From contig NZ_QXFH01000070.1 of the NCBI RefSeq assembly GCF_003581615.1, forward strand, positions 744,001-808,000: a stretch of 64,000 nt of DNA, written 5' to 3'. The translations under genes were made by a program, and so were the position numbers. The DNA comes from Flagellimonas lutimaris (GTDB lineage Bacteria > Bacteroidota > Bacteroidia > Flavobacteriales > Flavobacteriaceae). The notes below the pieces were generated by a model that saw only the letters and a list, made by a program, of their open reading frames with translations, was not told where the DNA came from and searched no databases. The first letter of the stretch is position 1; each line of letters opens with the position of its first letter. This document shows, piece by piece, positions 17,882 to 27,900 of the stretch.

Positions 17882-18740
17882 TGGCTATCTTATGTGTCAA
17901 CGTTATAAAGTCAGCTACACTTAGCTGTTCTGGGCGTTGGTCAAAGATAGTATCTTCTTTTAGATTATCGGAAAGGTTGAAGATTTTAAGACTGTTACGT
18001 AAAGTTTTACGTCTTTGGTTAAATGCTGTTTTTACCACTTTAAAGAAAAGACGTTCATCACATGGGAGATTAAGCTCCTTCTTTCGGGTCAGACGTAAAA
18101 CTCCGGAATCCACCTTTGGTGGAGGGTCGAACACGCTTGGTGGAACGGTAAACAAATATTCAGCGTCGTAAAAGGCCTGAACAAAAACAGAAAGTATTCC
18201 GTAGGTTTTGCTTCCGGGTCCCTCGCAGATGCGTTTAGCCACTTCTTTTTGAAACATTCCCGAAAATTCGGGGACCTGTTTTCGCATTTCCAACATTTTA
18301 AATACAATCTGGCTGGAAATATTATACGGGAAGTTACCTGTGATGGCAAATTGTTCATCACCGTAAAGTTGGGTTAGGTCAAACTTGAGGAAATCTGCTT
18401 CGATGATGTTAAGTCGATTGTTACTTTTTAAAATGTCAGCATGTTCCAAAGGAAAGCTGTGATTGAGGTAAACAATGGATTCTTCGTCCAAATCCATAGC
18501 TACCAAATCCAAATCCCGTTGAAGCAAATGTTTGGTGAGTACTCCCATGCCAGGGCCAATTTCTATAACATTGGAGTATCCGTCCAAAGAAAGGGTCTGA
18601 GCTATTTTTTTGGCAACAGATTCATCTTTAAGGAAATGCTGACCTAAGTGCTTTTTTGCCTTTACCGCACTATCTTCTTGCGCATATTTATTTTTCTGCG
18701 AGGCGTCGTTGGAGTACTTCTTCTTTTTCTTTTTGGACAC
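17868..18740 (-). CDS. rsmA: 16S rRNA dimethyladenosine transferase RsmA (KsgA)
   Basis: The enzyme dimethylates two adjacent adenines in helix 45 of 16S rRNA late in small-subunit assembly. Motifs include [11 protein letters not shown], the SAM site [15 protein letters not shown] and the catalytic [10 protein letters not shown]. The 290 residues include a Lys-rich N-terminal extension of about 25 residues ([14 protein letters not shown]). The start codon is GTG at 18740, and no ATG precedes the conserved part. Its end overlaps mgtE. Confidence 0.95.
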   Translation of the reverse strand: MSKKKKKKYSNDASQKNKYAQEDSAVKAKKHLGQHFLKDESVAKKIAQTLSLDGYSNVIEIGPGMGVLTKHLLQRDLDLVAMDLDEESIVYLNHSFPLEHADILKSNNRLNIIEADFLKFDLTQLYGDEQFAITGNFPYNISSQIVFKMLEMRKQVPEFSGMFQKEVAKRICEGPGSKTYGILSVFVQAFYDAEYLFTVPPSVFDPPPKVDSGVLRLTRKKELNLPCDERLFFKVVKTAFNQRRKTLRNSLKIFNLSDNLKEDTIFDQRPEQLSVADFITLTHKIANDPI

Positions 18741-18758
18741 AGAGGATTTTTTTGCAAG

Positions 18759-19067
18759 TTAGTTGGAATTTTCGATATAAATCCAAGCTTCGTCGCCAGA
18801 TTCCAAGGGGAATTTTTCCCGTTTATAAGCGCTGGTTTCGTAAATATCCGCTTTTTTAAGGTCAGTATCGTTTACCTCATATGCCATTCCTGCTACTTTA
18901 TCTTCAGGATTGTTTGTATGGACAACCAGAGGGTAACGACCATAAACTGCATTATCCATTTTTTTGAAACCCAATGCAGCATCTTCTTTTCCTTTGAGCA
19001 GGCGACCAAAAATATATTCCTGCACCTGCAGGTCTTGAAGTGTTCCGTAGGAAAACAGATATTCCAA
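18759..19067 (-). CDS. Gamma-glutamylcyclotransferase-like (AIG2/GGCT) family protein
   Basis: The conserved protein begins YLFSYGTLQDLQVQ, the substrate-binding YGTL loop of this fold, and contains the catalytic-type acidic residue in VNDTDLKKADIYE. Homologues start one or two residues before YLFSYGTL. I therefore choose the TTG at 19067 (102 residues), five bases after the DUF4286 stop. The longer frame to 19148 overlaps that gene and looks non-coding. Members cleave gamma-glutamyl-amines or peptides; the substrate here is unknown. Confidence 0.78.
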   Translation of the reverse strand: MEYLFSYGTLQDLQVQEYIFGRLLKGKEDAALGFKKMDNAVYGRYPLVVHTNNPEDKVAGMAYEVNDTDLKKADIYETSAYKREKFPLESGDEAWIYIENSN

Positions 19068-19071
19068 AATT

Positions 19072-19389
19072 TTATGGGATTTGTTGACTAACGACCTCCA
19101 ACTCGGTTCTAAAGGCCACAAACTTATTAGGAAACATTTTCTGTGCATCGGCTCGTAAACGGTCGGCGTCCTCTTTGTAATAAGCTTCCAAAGTATCTCT
19201 GCTTTGAGTAGTGTATTGCACGGAGTAGGTGATGCCTCCCATATCCTCTTCCACCAAAACTTTTACCATTTTAGCATGGGAAAACTTTCCTGTGGCAAGC
19301 ATATCGGGCAGGTGCTTGTCCTTCATCCAATCCAACCATTGGTCGTGCACACTTTCATCTATATTGATGGTAACGTTGTATATGAGCAT
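19072..19389 (-). CDS. DUF4286 family protein
   Basis: This 105-residue cytoplasmic protein begins LIYNVTINIDESVHDQWLDW and is typical of DUF4286, a ferredoxin-like small family common in Bacteroidota. The function is not known. It sits between a TPR protein and the GGCT/rsmA genes in the minus-strand run. Confidence 0.85.
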   Translation of the reverse strand: MLIYNVTINIDESVHDQWLDWMKDKHLPDMLATGKFSHAKMVKVLVEEDMGGITYSVQYTTQSRDTLEAYYKEDADRLRADAQKMFPNKFVAFRTELEVVSQQIP

Positions 19390-19419
19390 TTGCTTCGTCT
19401 GTTTTTTTTGAGGGTAAAA

Positions 19420-21204
19420 TTAGTTAATCGCATCCCCACGTAGCCTCCTAAAATTCTTGCGTGCTTGGGGGAAATAGTAACTATCCTGATATTTATAGAT
19501 GATTTTTTCGTAATGACTTTTAGCTTTTTCGGGTTCGTTCAAGATGTTTTCGTATAATTCTCCCAGAGCAAAGTGTGCATCATCGGCCAAAATGCCATCA
19601 CCATAGAACTCCACGATCTTTTGATAGTTGAACTCGGCACTTTCATAATTCTTCTGCTCTATCAATAGTTCTGCTTGTTTCAGCAGGGCTTCATCTTCAA
19701 TTTTTTCTCCTTTATGGTTCTGCAAGATATCTTCCAGTGATTCAATGGCCTCTTTGTTTTTATTTTGATAGGCCAGCAAGTCTGCCCTGGCATATTTTTT
19801 CAGCGCGGTTTGTGTGGAATCTTCAAGAGAGTTGTCCGAAATCAGCAAACTTAATTGCATGGCGTCGTTGGCGATGAGCTGGGAAGTGGAACTTCGCAAC
19901 ACCTTAAGTTGGGTGAGGGCCCAATCAAAATCACCTTTGTAAAAACTGGTCTGGGCCACTTTAAACCGTGCATCTTGTCCAAGAACATCATTTTTGACAC
20001 TTTTCTGCACTTGAGTAAATAGAATCAGGGCTTCGTTGAATCTTTGGTCGAACACCAGAATGTCACCTAGTGCCAATTTAACATAAGCCATGGTCATTCG
20101 GCCCATAGGAAGTTCCAAACTTTGTTTAAGCATGGCAATTGCGGGTTCGGGCTGCTCTTTTTTGAATGTTAAGAAATTGGCATAAGCAATCTGAAGCTGA
20201 AGGGTTCTGCTCTGGTTTCCATATTCCTCCACCAAATCCTCAAATTGCTTTTCCACATCTTTTACTACTTTTTCTGTCGGATGTTCCAAAGCGATATCAA
20301 TTAAGCTCAGTTCTGCATTGAGCTTGGTCCGTGGATTTTCCGTATTGTCCACAATATATTCGTAGATGGAAGTAGCTGTTTCCAAGTCTTTATCCTCCAA
20401 AGCTATGCTTCCCAAGTTTTCCAGTCTATCTACCGACTGGCCTTCGCTTCGTTTGTAAATGGCCTTTTCCTGACCAAAGGCACTATTGTATTGCTTTTGC
20501 TGTACAAAAAGCCAGCTTAATAGTTCGTTCCAGAGAATATCGGGTGCTTTCTGTGCATTTTGAAGCAGGACTTTTCGCAAGAGCATATTATTTTCGTCCG
20601 AAGGGTCTTCGGAGATAAAATCGTCAATGTTGCGGAGCACATTGGAACGGGATGTTCGTCCTTCCCAAATAAGGTTGAGGTATGACTGGTACATTTTTGC
20701 AATGTCTCCTTGCTCACCATAAATCCGGGCCAATTGAAAATCGTAGTTGAGGTCGGGCTTTAATTCCATTGCCTTGGTGTAAGCTTGGATGGCATAATCC
20801 AACAGCGCATATTTTTGGAATCGATATCCTACGCTGTACCCGTAGTTGGGATTGTCATCTATTTTGTTGATGGCCTTAACGTAGTAGGTATCGGCCTTTT
20901 CCGCTTCATTTTTTAGGGTAAAATTGTATCCTAACTCAATATAAAAAGTAGGAAAGGCATAGCTGTCCTCTATTTTTTGAAGTAAAAACGTTTCGGCATC
21001 ATCATAGCGTTCCAATTGTTGGTAGCAGGCCACCAGTCCTTCAGCATAATCCGTGCGCCTTGGATTGGTTTCCACCAATTTTTCGTAGAACACCACCGCT
21101 TTCTCGTAATCACCATCCTGAAAGTATTGTTTGGCCAAGAAATCTTCTTGGGCCATTCCAATACTGCTGGATAGCATAAATATGAGAAATAAAAGACGTT
21201 GCAA
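19420..21204 (-). CDS. Secreted tetratricopeptide-repeat protein
   Basis: The 594-residue protein has an N-terminal signal peptide (LLFLIFMLSSSIGMAQ, cleavage probably after Ala-Gln) and many TPR helices (for example YFQDGDYEKAVVFYEKLV, then DYAIQAYTKAMELKPDL). It is likely periplasmic and may scaffold protein complexes. The best start is the TTG at 21204, just before the signal peptide. Upstream frame to 21264 contains a perfect -7 box and so is probably untranslated. No partner is evident beyond serS upstream. Confidence 0.85.
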   Translation of the reverse strand: MQRLLFLIFMLSSSIGMAQEDFLAKQYFQDGDYEKAVVFYEKLVETNPRRTDYAEGLVACYQQLERYDDAETFLLQKIEDSYAFPTFYIELGYNFTLKNEAEKADTYYVKAINKIDDNPNYGYSVGYRFQKYALLDYAIQAYTKAMELKPDLNYDFQLARIYGEQGDIAKMYQSYLNLIWEGRTSRSNVLRNIDDFISEDPSDENNMLLRKVLLQNAQKAPDILWNELLSWLFVQQKQYNSAFGQEKAIYKRSEGQSVDRLENLGSIALEDKDLETATSIYEYIVDNTENPRTKLNAELSLIDIALEHPTEKVVKDVEKQFEDLVEEYGNQSRTLQLQIAYANFLTFKKEQPEPAIAMLKQSLELPMGRMTMAYVKLALGDILVFDQRFNEALILFTQVQKSVKNDVLGQDARFKVAQTSFYKGDFDWALTQLKVLRSSTSQLIANDAMQLSLLISDNSLEDSTQTALKKYARADLLAYQNKNKEAIESLEDILQNHKGEKIEDEALLKQAELLIEQKNYESAEFNYQKIVEFYGDGILADDAHFALGELYENILNEPEKAKSHYEKIIYKYQDSYYFPQARKNFRRLRGDAIN

Positions 21205-21219
21205 TAGCTTGTTTTCTTT

Positions 21220-21227
21220 CAAATATA
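21220..21227 (-). promoter_or_regulatory. -7 promoter box TATATTTG for the TPR gene
   Basis: This is a perfect minus-strand TAnnTTTG match 15 bases before the TTG start at 21204. It supports that start over the longer frame. No clear -33 element is visible. Confidence 0.45.
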
Positions 21228-21281
21228 ACGCAGAAATGTGGGGGATTCTGTTAAGCGAATCCAAATAATTGGTTGAAATGC

Positions 21282-22553
21282 CTAATCGATGATATCAAAA
21301 CCGCAGTAAGGAACCAAAACCTCAGGTATTTTTATGCCCTCATCGGTCTGATAGTTCTCCAAGATTCCGGCCAAAACCCTAGGTAATGCCAAAGAACTGC
21401 CATTCAAGGTATGGGCCAATTGGCTTTTTCCATTTTCATCCTTGAACCGAAGCTTTAAACGGTTGGCTTGGAAGGTTTCAAAATTGGATACGGAACTGAT
21501 CTCCAACCAACGGTCTTGTGCGGTTGAGAATACTTCAAAATCAAAAGTCAATGCAGAAGTGAAGCCTAAATCGCCTCCGCAAAGACGCAAAATTCGGTAT
21601 GGTAACTTGAGTTCGCGAAGAATATTTTTCACATGTTCCACCATTTCATCCAAAGCTTGGTATGAATTGTTGGGGTGCTCCATTCGTACGATTTCCACCT
21701 TGTCGAATTGATGCAAACGGTTCAATCCGCGAACGTGTGCTCCGTAGCTTCCTGCCTCGCGACGGAAACAGGGGGTGTAGCCAGTGTATTTGATGGGAAA
21801 ATCACTTTTCGCCAAAAGGTCGCCTCTGTGCAAGTTGGTCACAGGCACTTCGGCCGTTGGGATAAGGTACAGATCATCGGCCTGTACGTGATACATCTGT
21901 CCTTCTTTGTCCGGCAACTGACCTGTTCCATAACCAGAGTCTTCGTTCACCATAAGTGGCACTTGCATTTCGGTGTAGCCCGCTTCGGCATTTTTATCCA
22001 AGAAATAAGCAATCAAGGCACGTTGCAAGCGAGCGCCTTTTCCTTTGTAAACGGGAAATCCTGCCCCTGTGATTTTTACCCCAAGCTCAAAATCGATGAT
22101 GTCGTATTTTTTGGCCAATTCCCAATGTGGAAGTGCTTCTTTGGATAGGGTAGGGGTGTCTCCTTCCTTGAAAATTTCTTCGTTGTCCTCTTCCGAGTTG
22201 CCAGCAGGTACAGAATCGTGGGGAACGTTCGGGATTAAATACAATTGCTCCTGAAGTTCATCGGCAGTAGTGTTTAAATCGTCTCCTAATTTTTTTGATG
22301 CTTCTTTGAGTCCAGCAGTTTTTTCTTTTAGAATATTGGCTTCCTGTGCTTTTCCTGTTTTGAAAAGCATACCAATTTCTTTTGAAAGTTTATTGGATTC
22401 GGCCAAGGTAGCGTCCAGTTCGGTTTGGATGGAACGTCTTCTTTCGTCGAGTTCCAAAACCTTTGATATCATAGGTTCGGCATCGAGGTTACGCTTTTTT
22501 AAAGCAGTTATGATACTTTCCTTGTTTTCCCTGATGTTCTGTATTTGAAGCAT
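21282..22553 (-). CDS. serS: Serine--tRNA ligase
   Basis: This class II aminoacyl-tRNA synthetase charges tRNA-Ser. The first 110 residues form the antiparallel coiled-coil arm that grips the tRNA long variable arm (SIQTELDATLAESNKLSKE and neighbours). The catalytic core has motif 2 (CFRREAGSYGAHVRG) and motif 3 (LPRVLAGILENYQ). The length of 423 residues is standard. A well-spaced promoter lies upstream at 22571-22601. Confidence 0.97.
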   Translation of the reverse strand: MLQIQNIRENKESIITALKKRNLDAEPMISKVLELDERRRSIQTELDATLAESNKLSKEIGMLFKTGKAQEANILKEKTAGLKEASKKLGDDLNTTADELQEQLYLIPNVPHDSVPAGNSEEDNEEIFKEGDTPTLSKEALPHWELAKKYDIIDFELGVKITGAGFPVYKGKGARLQRALIAYFLDKNAEAGYTEMQVPLMVNEDSGYGTGQLPDKEGQMYHVQADDLYLIPTAEVPVTNLHRGDLLAKSDFPIKYTGYTPCFRREAGSYGAHVRGLNRLHQFDKVEIVRMEHPNNSYQALDEMVEHVKNILRELKLPYRILRLCGGDLGFTSALTFDFEVFSTAQDRWLEISSVSNFETFQANRLKLRFKDENGKSQLAHTLNGSSLALPRVLAGILENYQTDEGIKIPEVLVPYCGFDIID

Positions 22554-22570
22554 GGCCTTGTTTTGAGCCG

Positions 22571-22601
22571 CAAATTTAATTCAATCTGAAGAAGTGCCCA
22601 A
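22571..22601 (-). promoter_or_regulatory. Promoter for serS (TTG, 20-base spacer, TAAATTTG)
   Basis: On the minus strand the -7 box TAAATTTG (22571-22578) is a perfect consensus, and a TTG lies 20 bases upstream (22599-22601). The start codon follows after a short leader. The site fills the gap between serS and the HTTM gene. Confidence 0.6.
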
Positions 22602-22603
22602 CT

Positions 22604-23920
22604 TTATTCCTTGGGAGAGGGCAGAATCCAATCGTTATGGGCAAAATGTTTCCATGGAACGTTGGCCAAATCAACATTGGGGTCAATAAATTGCTGATAG
22701 GGATTTTGATTAATCTTAACCTTATTTTCCACAAAAACCTGGATTTCTTCACCTTGCTCGGCATATTCTTTTTTAAGGCGTTGGGCAAACTGCCAAATAA
22801 AGTCGGGATAGCAGGCCACTCTTCGTTGTTGTTTTTTTGTGAGATAATCGTTTAAGTTGATTTTGGTTGTGTCCTTGGTTTGGGAGTTTACCACTTTATA
22901 GGTGATTCTTCCGCCACGGCTACGCAACATCATCCGCCAACTTAATCGGTGGCCTTCTTCGGTCCAAAGCACGTCATCTTTGAAAAAATGGTGACGAAGT
23001 GGCAAAATCAATTGAAACAGAAAGTAAATGCCCAAAACCGTAAGAACTACGTTTTTTGTTTTAGGGATGATGATTTTGGTTTCTGGAATTATTTTCTTGG
23101 TCTTTAAAAATATGTTCCGGATGGTTTGTGGTTCAAAAAAGAAAACCGTAAACGCCAATGACAGGTAAGGGAAAATACCTATCTGAAATACGATGCTATT
23201 GAACAAATGAAAGAAAATGGACAGCACAAAGGCTATTTTCCGAGTGGGTTTCCAAAGTAGGGCAGGAACAATCAACAAATCAAAGCAAATTCCAAAAATG
23301 GCTATTATTTTATGCCCCCATCTTTCTTGAAGCAAGTCCCCGATCACATAGTAATCCTTCTTGGAACTCATCAATACTTCAATCATACTAAAATCCAACC
23401 AATCGGCATACAGTTTTGCCACGGATGCATAAGTGTACACAATGAAGAGTTGCAGGATAATTATCCATCGTATCCAATTGTGCATCGTCTGCGAACGGAG
23501 TTTGGGATTGAATTTGGCATCTAAAGATGCATCTCGGTTTGCTGGCAGAAATGCCATGATGTACGCGAGTAGCATCAGTAAATAATAATGGTTGTTGTAC
23601 GATGTTTTTTGCATTAAATACACACCGGACCACAATACGGCAAAGGCCAATGCGCTAAAGCGATACTTGAGTCCAAGGGCTATTAAAAGACCTAAGGTGC
23701 CCATGACCGCGAAATAAATATACATGCCATTTCCTGGCAGCGGCTGTAACCATTCAAAACCGATAAAGGAAAAAGTAAATTCGGGCTCCACCAAGGTTCT
23801 GCGCACCCAACCGGTTGCTATGGCGCCATAACATTCGGCACTAACCAATAGGCCATAAAACACCCTGAAAACAACAAATTGTGCATTGTCAATCTTCTTA
23901 AAAAGAAATTGGCTTAGCAT
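22604..23920 (-). CDS. HTTM domain membrane protein (vitamin K-dependent gamma-carboxylase-like)
   Basis: The 438-residue protein has about eight hydrophobic segments in its first 300 residues, with the horizontally-transferred transmembrane (HTTM) domain pattern (starting FKKIDNAQFVVFRVFYGLLV, then SYNNHYYLLMLLAYIMAF). A soluble C-terminal portion follows. HTTM proteins are bacterial relatives of gamma-glutamyl carboxylase, and bacterial substrates are unknown. The ATG abuts the ribF stop with no gap, so the genes are probably co-transcribed. Whether there is a flavin link is speculation. Confidence 0.8.
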   Translation of the reverse strand: MLSQFLFKKIDNAQFVVFRVFYGLLVSAECYGAIATGWVRRTLVEPEFTFSFIGFEWLQPLPGNGMYIYFAVMGTLGLLIALGLKYRFSALAFAVLWSGVYLMQKTSYNNHYYLLMLLAYIMAFLPANRDASLDAKFNPKLRSQTMHNWIRWIIILQLFIVYTYASVAKLYADWLDFSMIEVLMSSKKDYYVIGDLLQERWGHKIIAIFGICFDLLIVPALLWKPTRKIAFVLSIFFHLFNSIVFQIGIFPYLSLAFTVFFFEPQTIRNIFLKTKKIIPETKIIIPKTKNVVLTVLGIYFLFQLILPLRHHFFKDDVLWTEEGHRLSWRMMLRSRGGRITYKVVNSQTKDTTKINLNDYLTKKQQRRVACYPDFIWQFAQRLKKEYAEQGEEIQVFVENKVKINQNPYQQFIDPNVDLANVPWKHFAHNDWILPSPKE

Positions 23921-24850
23921 TTATTTGGAGATTAGGTCCAGGGAGTGGTTTTTGTCCTTTTTCAGTTGTTCCTTAAGTTCTTCAATGGAATTGAACTTAT
24001 GCTCGTCTCGAATGCGGTGCAGCAGTTCCACTTGAATCTTTTTGTCGTAGAGGTCGCCTTCAAAATCAAAAAAGTTGACCTCAATGCTCTTTTGGGAACC
24101 ATCTACAGTGGGGTTGAACCCGATGTTCATCATGCCAAAGTATTCTTCTCCATCAATATTGCTTTTTACAACATAAGCGCCATTCTTGGGAATAAGCTTA
24201 TAATCTTCGGCAATATGTAGGTTAGCCGTTGGGAAACCAAATCCTTTGCCCAGACCCTTTCCTTTTTTTACCGTCCCAGTGAGCATGTAGGCATAACTGA
24301 GATAATTGTTGGCAGTTTCCACATCACCTTCCAAAAGTGCCTTTCTAATTTTTGTGGAGCTTACGGAAACGTCTTCAATTTCTTGAGCTGGAATTTCTTC
24401 CACTTCAAAATCGAAGGTATTTCCAAAGGTGGTCAGGTCTTGTATGTTGGCATTTCGGTTGCGTCCAAATCTATGATCGTAACCAATGATGACTCTCTTT
24501 GATTTGATGCTGTTCACAAGAATATCGCGAACAAAGTCAATGGCTGAAAGCCTGGAAAATTCCTTGGTAAAGGGATGAATGATCAAATAATCCAGTCCCA
24601 AGGTTTCCAAAATCTGTTTTTTTTCTTCGAGAGTGTTCAACAATTTAATGTCCACATCTTTTTGCAGCACCATACGTGGATGCGGGAAAAAAGTGAGCAC
24701 TGTGGACTTTAATCCGGTGTTTTTGGCATTGTTTGTGAGGCGTTCCAATATCTTGCGATGTCCAAGATGTACACCGTCAAAGGTGCCGATGGTCACCACC
24801 GTATGGTGCGGAATGTCCTTGAAATCAGAAATGTTATGGATTGTTTCCAA
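23921..24850 (-). CDS. ribF: Bifunctional riboflavin kinase / FAD synthetase
   Basis: The enzyme converts riboflavin to FMN and then to FAD. The N-terminal nucleotidyltransferase domain has TIGTFDGVHLGHRKIL and the SSTKIRKALLEGD segment. The C-terminal flavokinase domain has GKGLGKGFGFPTANL and an acidic strand with IEVNFFDFEGDLY. The length of 309 residues is normal. It opens the minus-strand run and is divergent from the metalloprotease gene. The short shared region (24851-24908) must hold promoters for both. Confidence 0.97.
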   Translation of the reverse strand: METIHNISDFKDIPHHTVVTIGTFDGVHLGHRKILERLTNNAKNTGLKSTVLTFFPHPRMVLQKDVDIKLLNTLEEKKQILETLGLDYLIIHPFTKEFSRLSAIDFVRDILVNSIKSKRVIIGYDHRFGRNRNANIQDLTTFGNTFDFEVEEIPAQEIEDVSVSSTKIRKALLEGDVETANNYLSYAYMLTGTVKKGKGLGKGFGFPTANLHIAEDYKLIPKNGAYVVKSNIDGEEYFGMMNIGFNPTVDGSQKSIEVNFFDFEGDLYDKKIQVELLHRIRDEHKFNSIEELKEQLKKDKNHSLDLISK

Positions 24851-24875
24851 CGCAATAAAGAAATAAAAAAAGGCT

Positions 24876-24883
24876 TACATTTG
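24876..24883 (+). promoter_or_regulatory. -7 promoter box TACATTTG for the metalloprotease gene
   Basis: This is a perfect TAnnTTTG match 26 bases before the ATG at 24909. No convincing -33 box is visible at the right distance. Confidence 0.45.
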
Positions 24884-24908
24884 AAATTATACTATGCCCT
24901 AACCGTGT

Positions 24909-27900
24909 ATGAAAGCTAAATTACATTTTGTTTTTTCAATAGCCATATTTTTTAGCTGCTTTTGCATTTACGGGCAGCAAGGTTATTGGAAAAGCATTCC
25001 CAAACAGACTAACCTGCGTAGTGCTTCACTAAAGGATATTTCTGGCGCTAAGAGTGTCTTTTCATTGGAAAAGGGAATGTTTTCCGATAGGATAAAATCT
25101 TTTTCCGTAGCAAAAAACAATAAGCAAGTAGTGTACCTTCCAAATAATAATGGCAATGTGGTTCCATTTAATTTGAAAGAAACTTCGGTATTGCATCCTG
25201 ACCTTGCCAAGAAATACCCTAACATAAAATCGTACACGGGAGTTAGTGCCGACGGGAGATATAAGGTGAAGATGAGTAGTTCGCAAAAAGGTCTTCAAAG
25301 TATGGTTGTGGACTTGCAGAACAACAAAACAGCATTTATGGAACCGGTTTCCAATAAGTCCGACACCTATATTTTGTACGATAAAGAAGATGGACTTTCT
25401 TCGAAGATGGATTTTATCTGTGAAACCAGCAAAGACCTGTTCGGTGGGGATAATAAGTCTTCAGGCACTATGGCAAAGACCATTGTTCCTTTGGTAGATG
25501 GTCAAGTATTGCGTAAATATAGAATTGCGATTTCTGCCTCAGGAGAATATACTCAGGAGATGGGAGGGACAGTGGAAGATGCTCTTGCAGGAATCAATGC
25601 TACCATTACCAGAGTGAACGAAGTTTTTGAAACCGATTTGGGCATTACATTGGAGTTGATACCCAATAACGACCTCATTATTTTTACAAATGCGGTTACC
25701 GACCCGTATGATGATAGTTTAAATTCGGAAGTACAGTCCACCATCACTTCCATTATTGGTGAGGCGAATTATGATGTGGGACATCTTTTTCATAAAGTTG
25801 GTGAGGGGGAAGATAATGGAAATGCTGGTTTTATTGCTTCCGTTTGTGTGGACAATAGAAAGGGAAGTGCTTTTTCTTCAGCTAACAACCCACAAGGGGA
25901 TGTCTATGACTTGGATTATGTAGCGCATGAACTTGGGCACCAATTTGGAGCTAACCATACATGGTCGTTCGAATCTGAAGGTACTGGAGTACAGGCAGAG
26001 CCGGCCAGCGGAAGCACAATTATGGGTTATGCTGGGATTGTTGGGGAGAATAACGTGGCATCCAATGGGGATGATTATTTTCATTATAACAGTATTCTTC
26101 AAATATCAACTTATTTGGAAACAACATCCTGTGCACAAACTACGGAATTGGTCAATTCACCACCAGTACTTACCCCGGTAAACGATTTTACAATACCAAA
26201 GGGTACTGCTTTTGTATTAGAAGGTATTGCAAGCGACCCCGATGTGGGGGATGTGCTTACCTTTACTTGGGAACAAATAGATGATGGTTTGGTGACCACA
26301 GCATCCTTTGGCCCTACCAATCCCGGTGGCGCTAATTTTAGGTCTCTTCCACCTAGTACGGACCCAAAAAGATATTTTCCACGGCTATCGGAAGTGGCTC
26401 AGGGAAACCTCACCCAAAACAACCCTGCTACAGGGGATGCTTGGGAAACTGTTTCCGAAATAGAGCGAGGCTTCAGTTTTGCGTGTACTGTAAGAGACAA
26501 TGCCGCAGGTGGAGGACAGGTGATTTCAGATGTAATGGATGTAAATGTGATTAAAGCCGCGGGTCCATTTGTGGTTACTTCACAAACGAGCAATGAAATT
26601 TATGCAGCAGGTTCGGTACAAGAAATCACATGGGATGTGGCCAGTACCAATATTGCTCCAGTGAACACCAAAACAGTGGATATTTTTCTTTCCTTGGATG
26701 GAGGGTTAACGTATCCCATCATTTTATTGGAAAACACTCTTAATGATGGGTCCGAAGAAATACAATTACCAGGTGATGTAACAACTACTGCTCGAATCAT
26801 GGTAAAAGCAAGCGACAACATATTTTTTGCGGTTAATACAACCGACTTTACCATTGAGCAATCCGAAGTAGTCTTGAATTTTGCCGATCTTAAATATGAG
26901 GTCTGTCAACCGAATGATTTGGTAATTCCTTTTGTATATGAAACCTATGTTGGGTTTAATGAGAATTCCACATTCTCGGCAGATGTTCCTGCAGGTTTGT
27001 CCGCAAGCTTTTCTCCAACAGCAGCAAGTTCCGATAATACTTCGGTGGATCTGACCTTATCCAATACCAATGGCGTTGTTCCCGGTGTTTATGATATTAC
27101 AGTTACTTCGACCGCTGCATCTGTGACTAAAAGTGTGATTTTTGCGCTAACGGTACAGGATGGTACTTTTCCCGATGTAGCACTATTGTCACCTGCTAAT
27201 GGAGAAGGTGGAGTTTCTTTGGATGCTGAACTCATTTGGGAAGAAAACCCGCTGTATTCCAGTTATGATGTTGAGGTTGCTACCGATGCTGGCTTTACCA
27301 ATATTGTTGAATCTGCCTCGATTCCATTTACAATCTATAAAACAACCAGTTTGGTGGAACAAACCGAATATTTTTGGAGGGTTCGACCAAATAATGGCTG
27401 TGGAACAGGAACTTTTGGAGCCGCATTTAATTTTATCACATCACAAGTTGATTGTAAGAACAAAGAATCTAACGACCTGCCTATTACTGTTTCATCTTCA
27501 GGTACGCCAACAGTGACCACATCAGTGTTTTTTTTGGAAGATTTACCTATATCCGATGTGAGTGTCAACTTGGAATTGGACCATACCTATTTGGAAGACT
27601 TGATTATAACTTTGATTTCACCAGCCGGGACAGAGGTAACATTGATCTCTAATACATGCGGAGACTTAAATAACATTAATGCGGTTTTTGATGATGATGG
27701 AAGCCCCATTGAATGTACAGGAAGCCCAGCGATTTCTGGAACGGTAACACCTCTAGGGTCATTAGCTTCATTTAAAGGTGAATCCATTTTGGGTGAATGG
27801 ATTTTGGAAATTCAGGATACAGCTTCGAGCGATGGAGGAACTTTGATAGGTTTTTCTTTGGATATCTGTATTGAAGGAAATTACCGGCCCGATGAAGATG

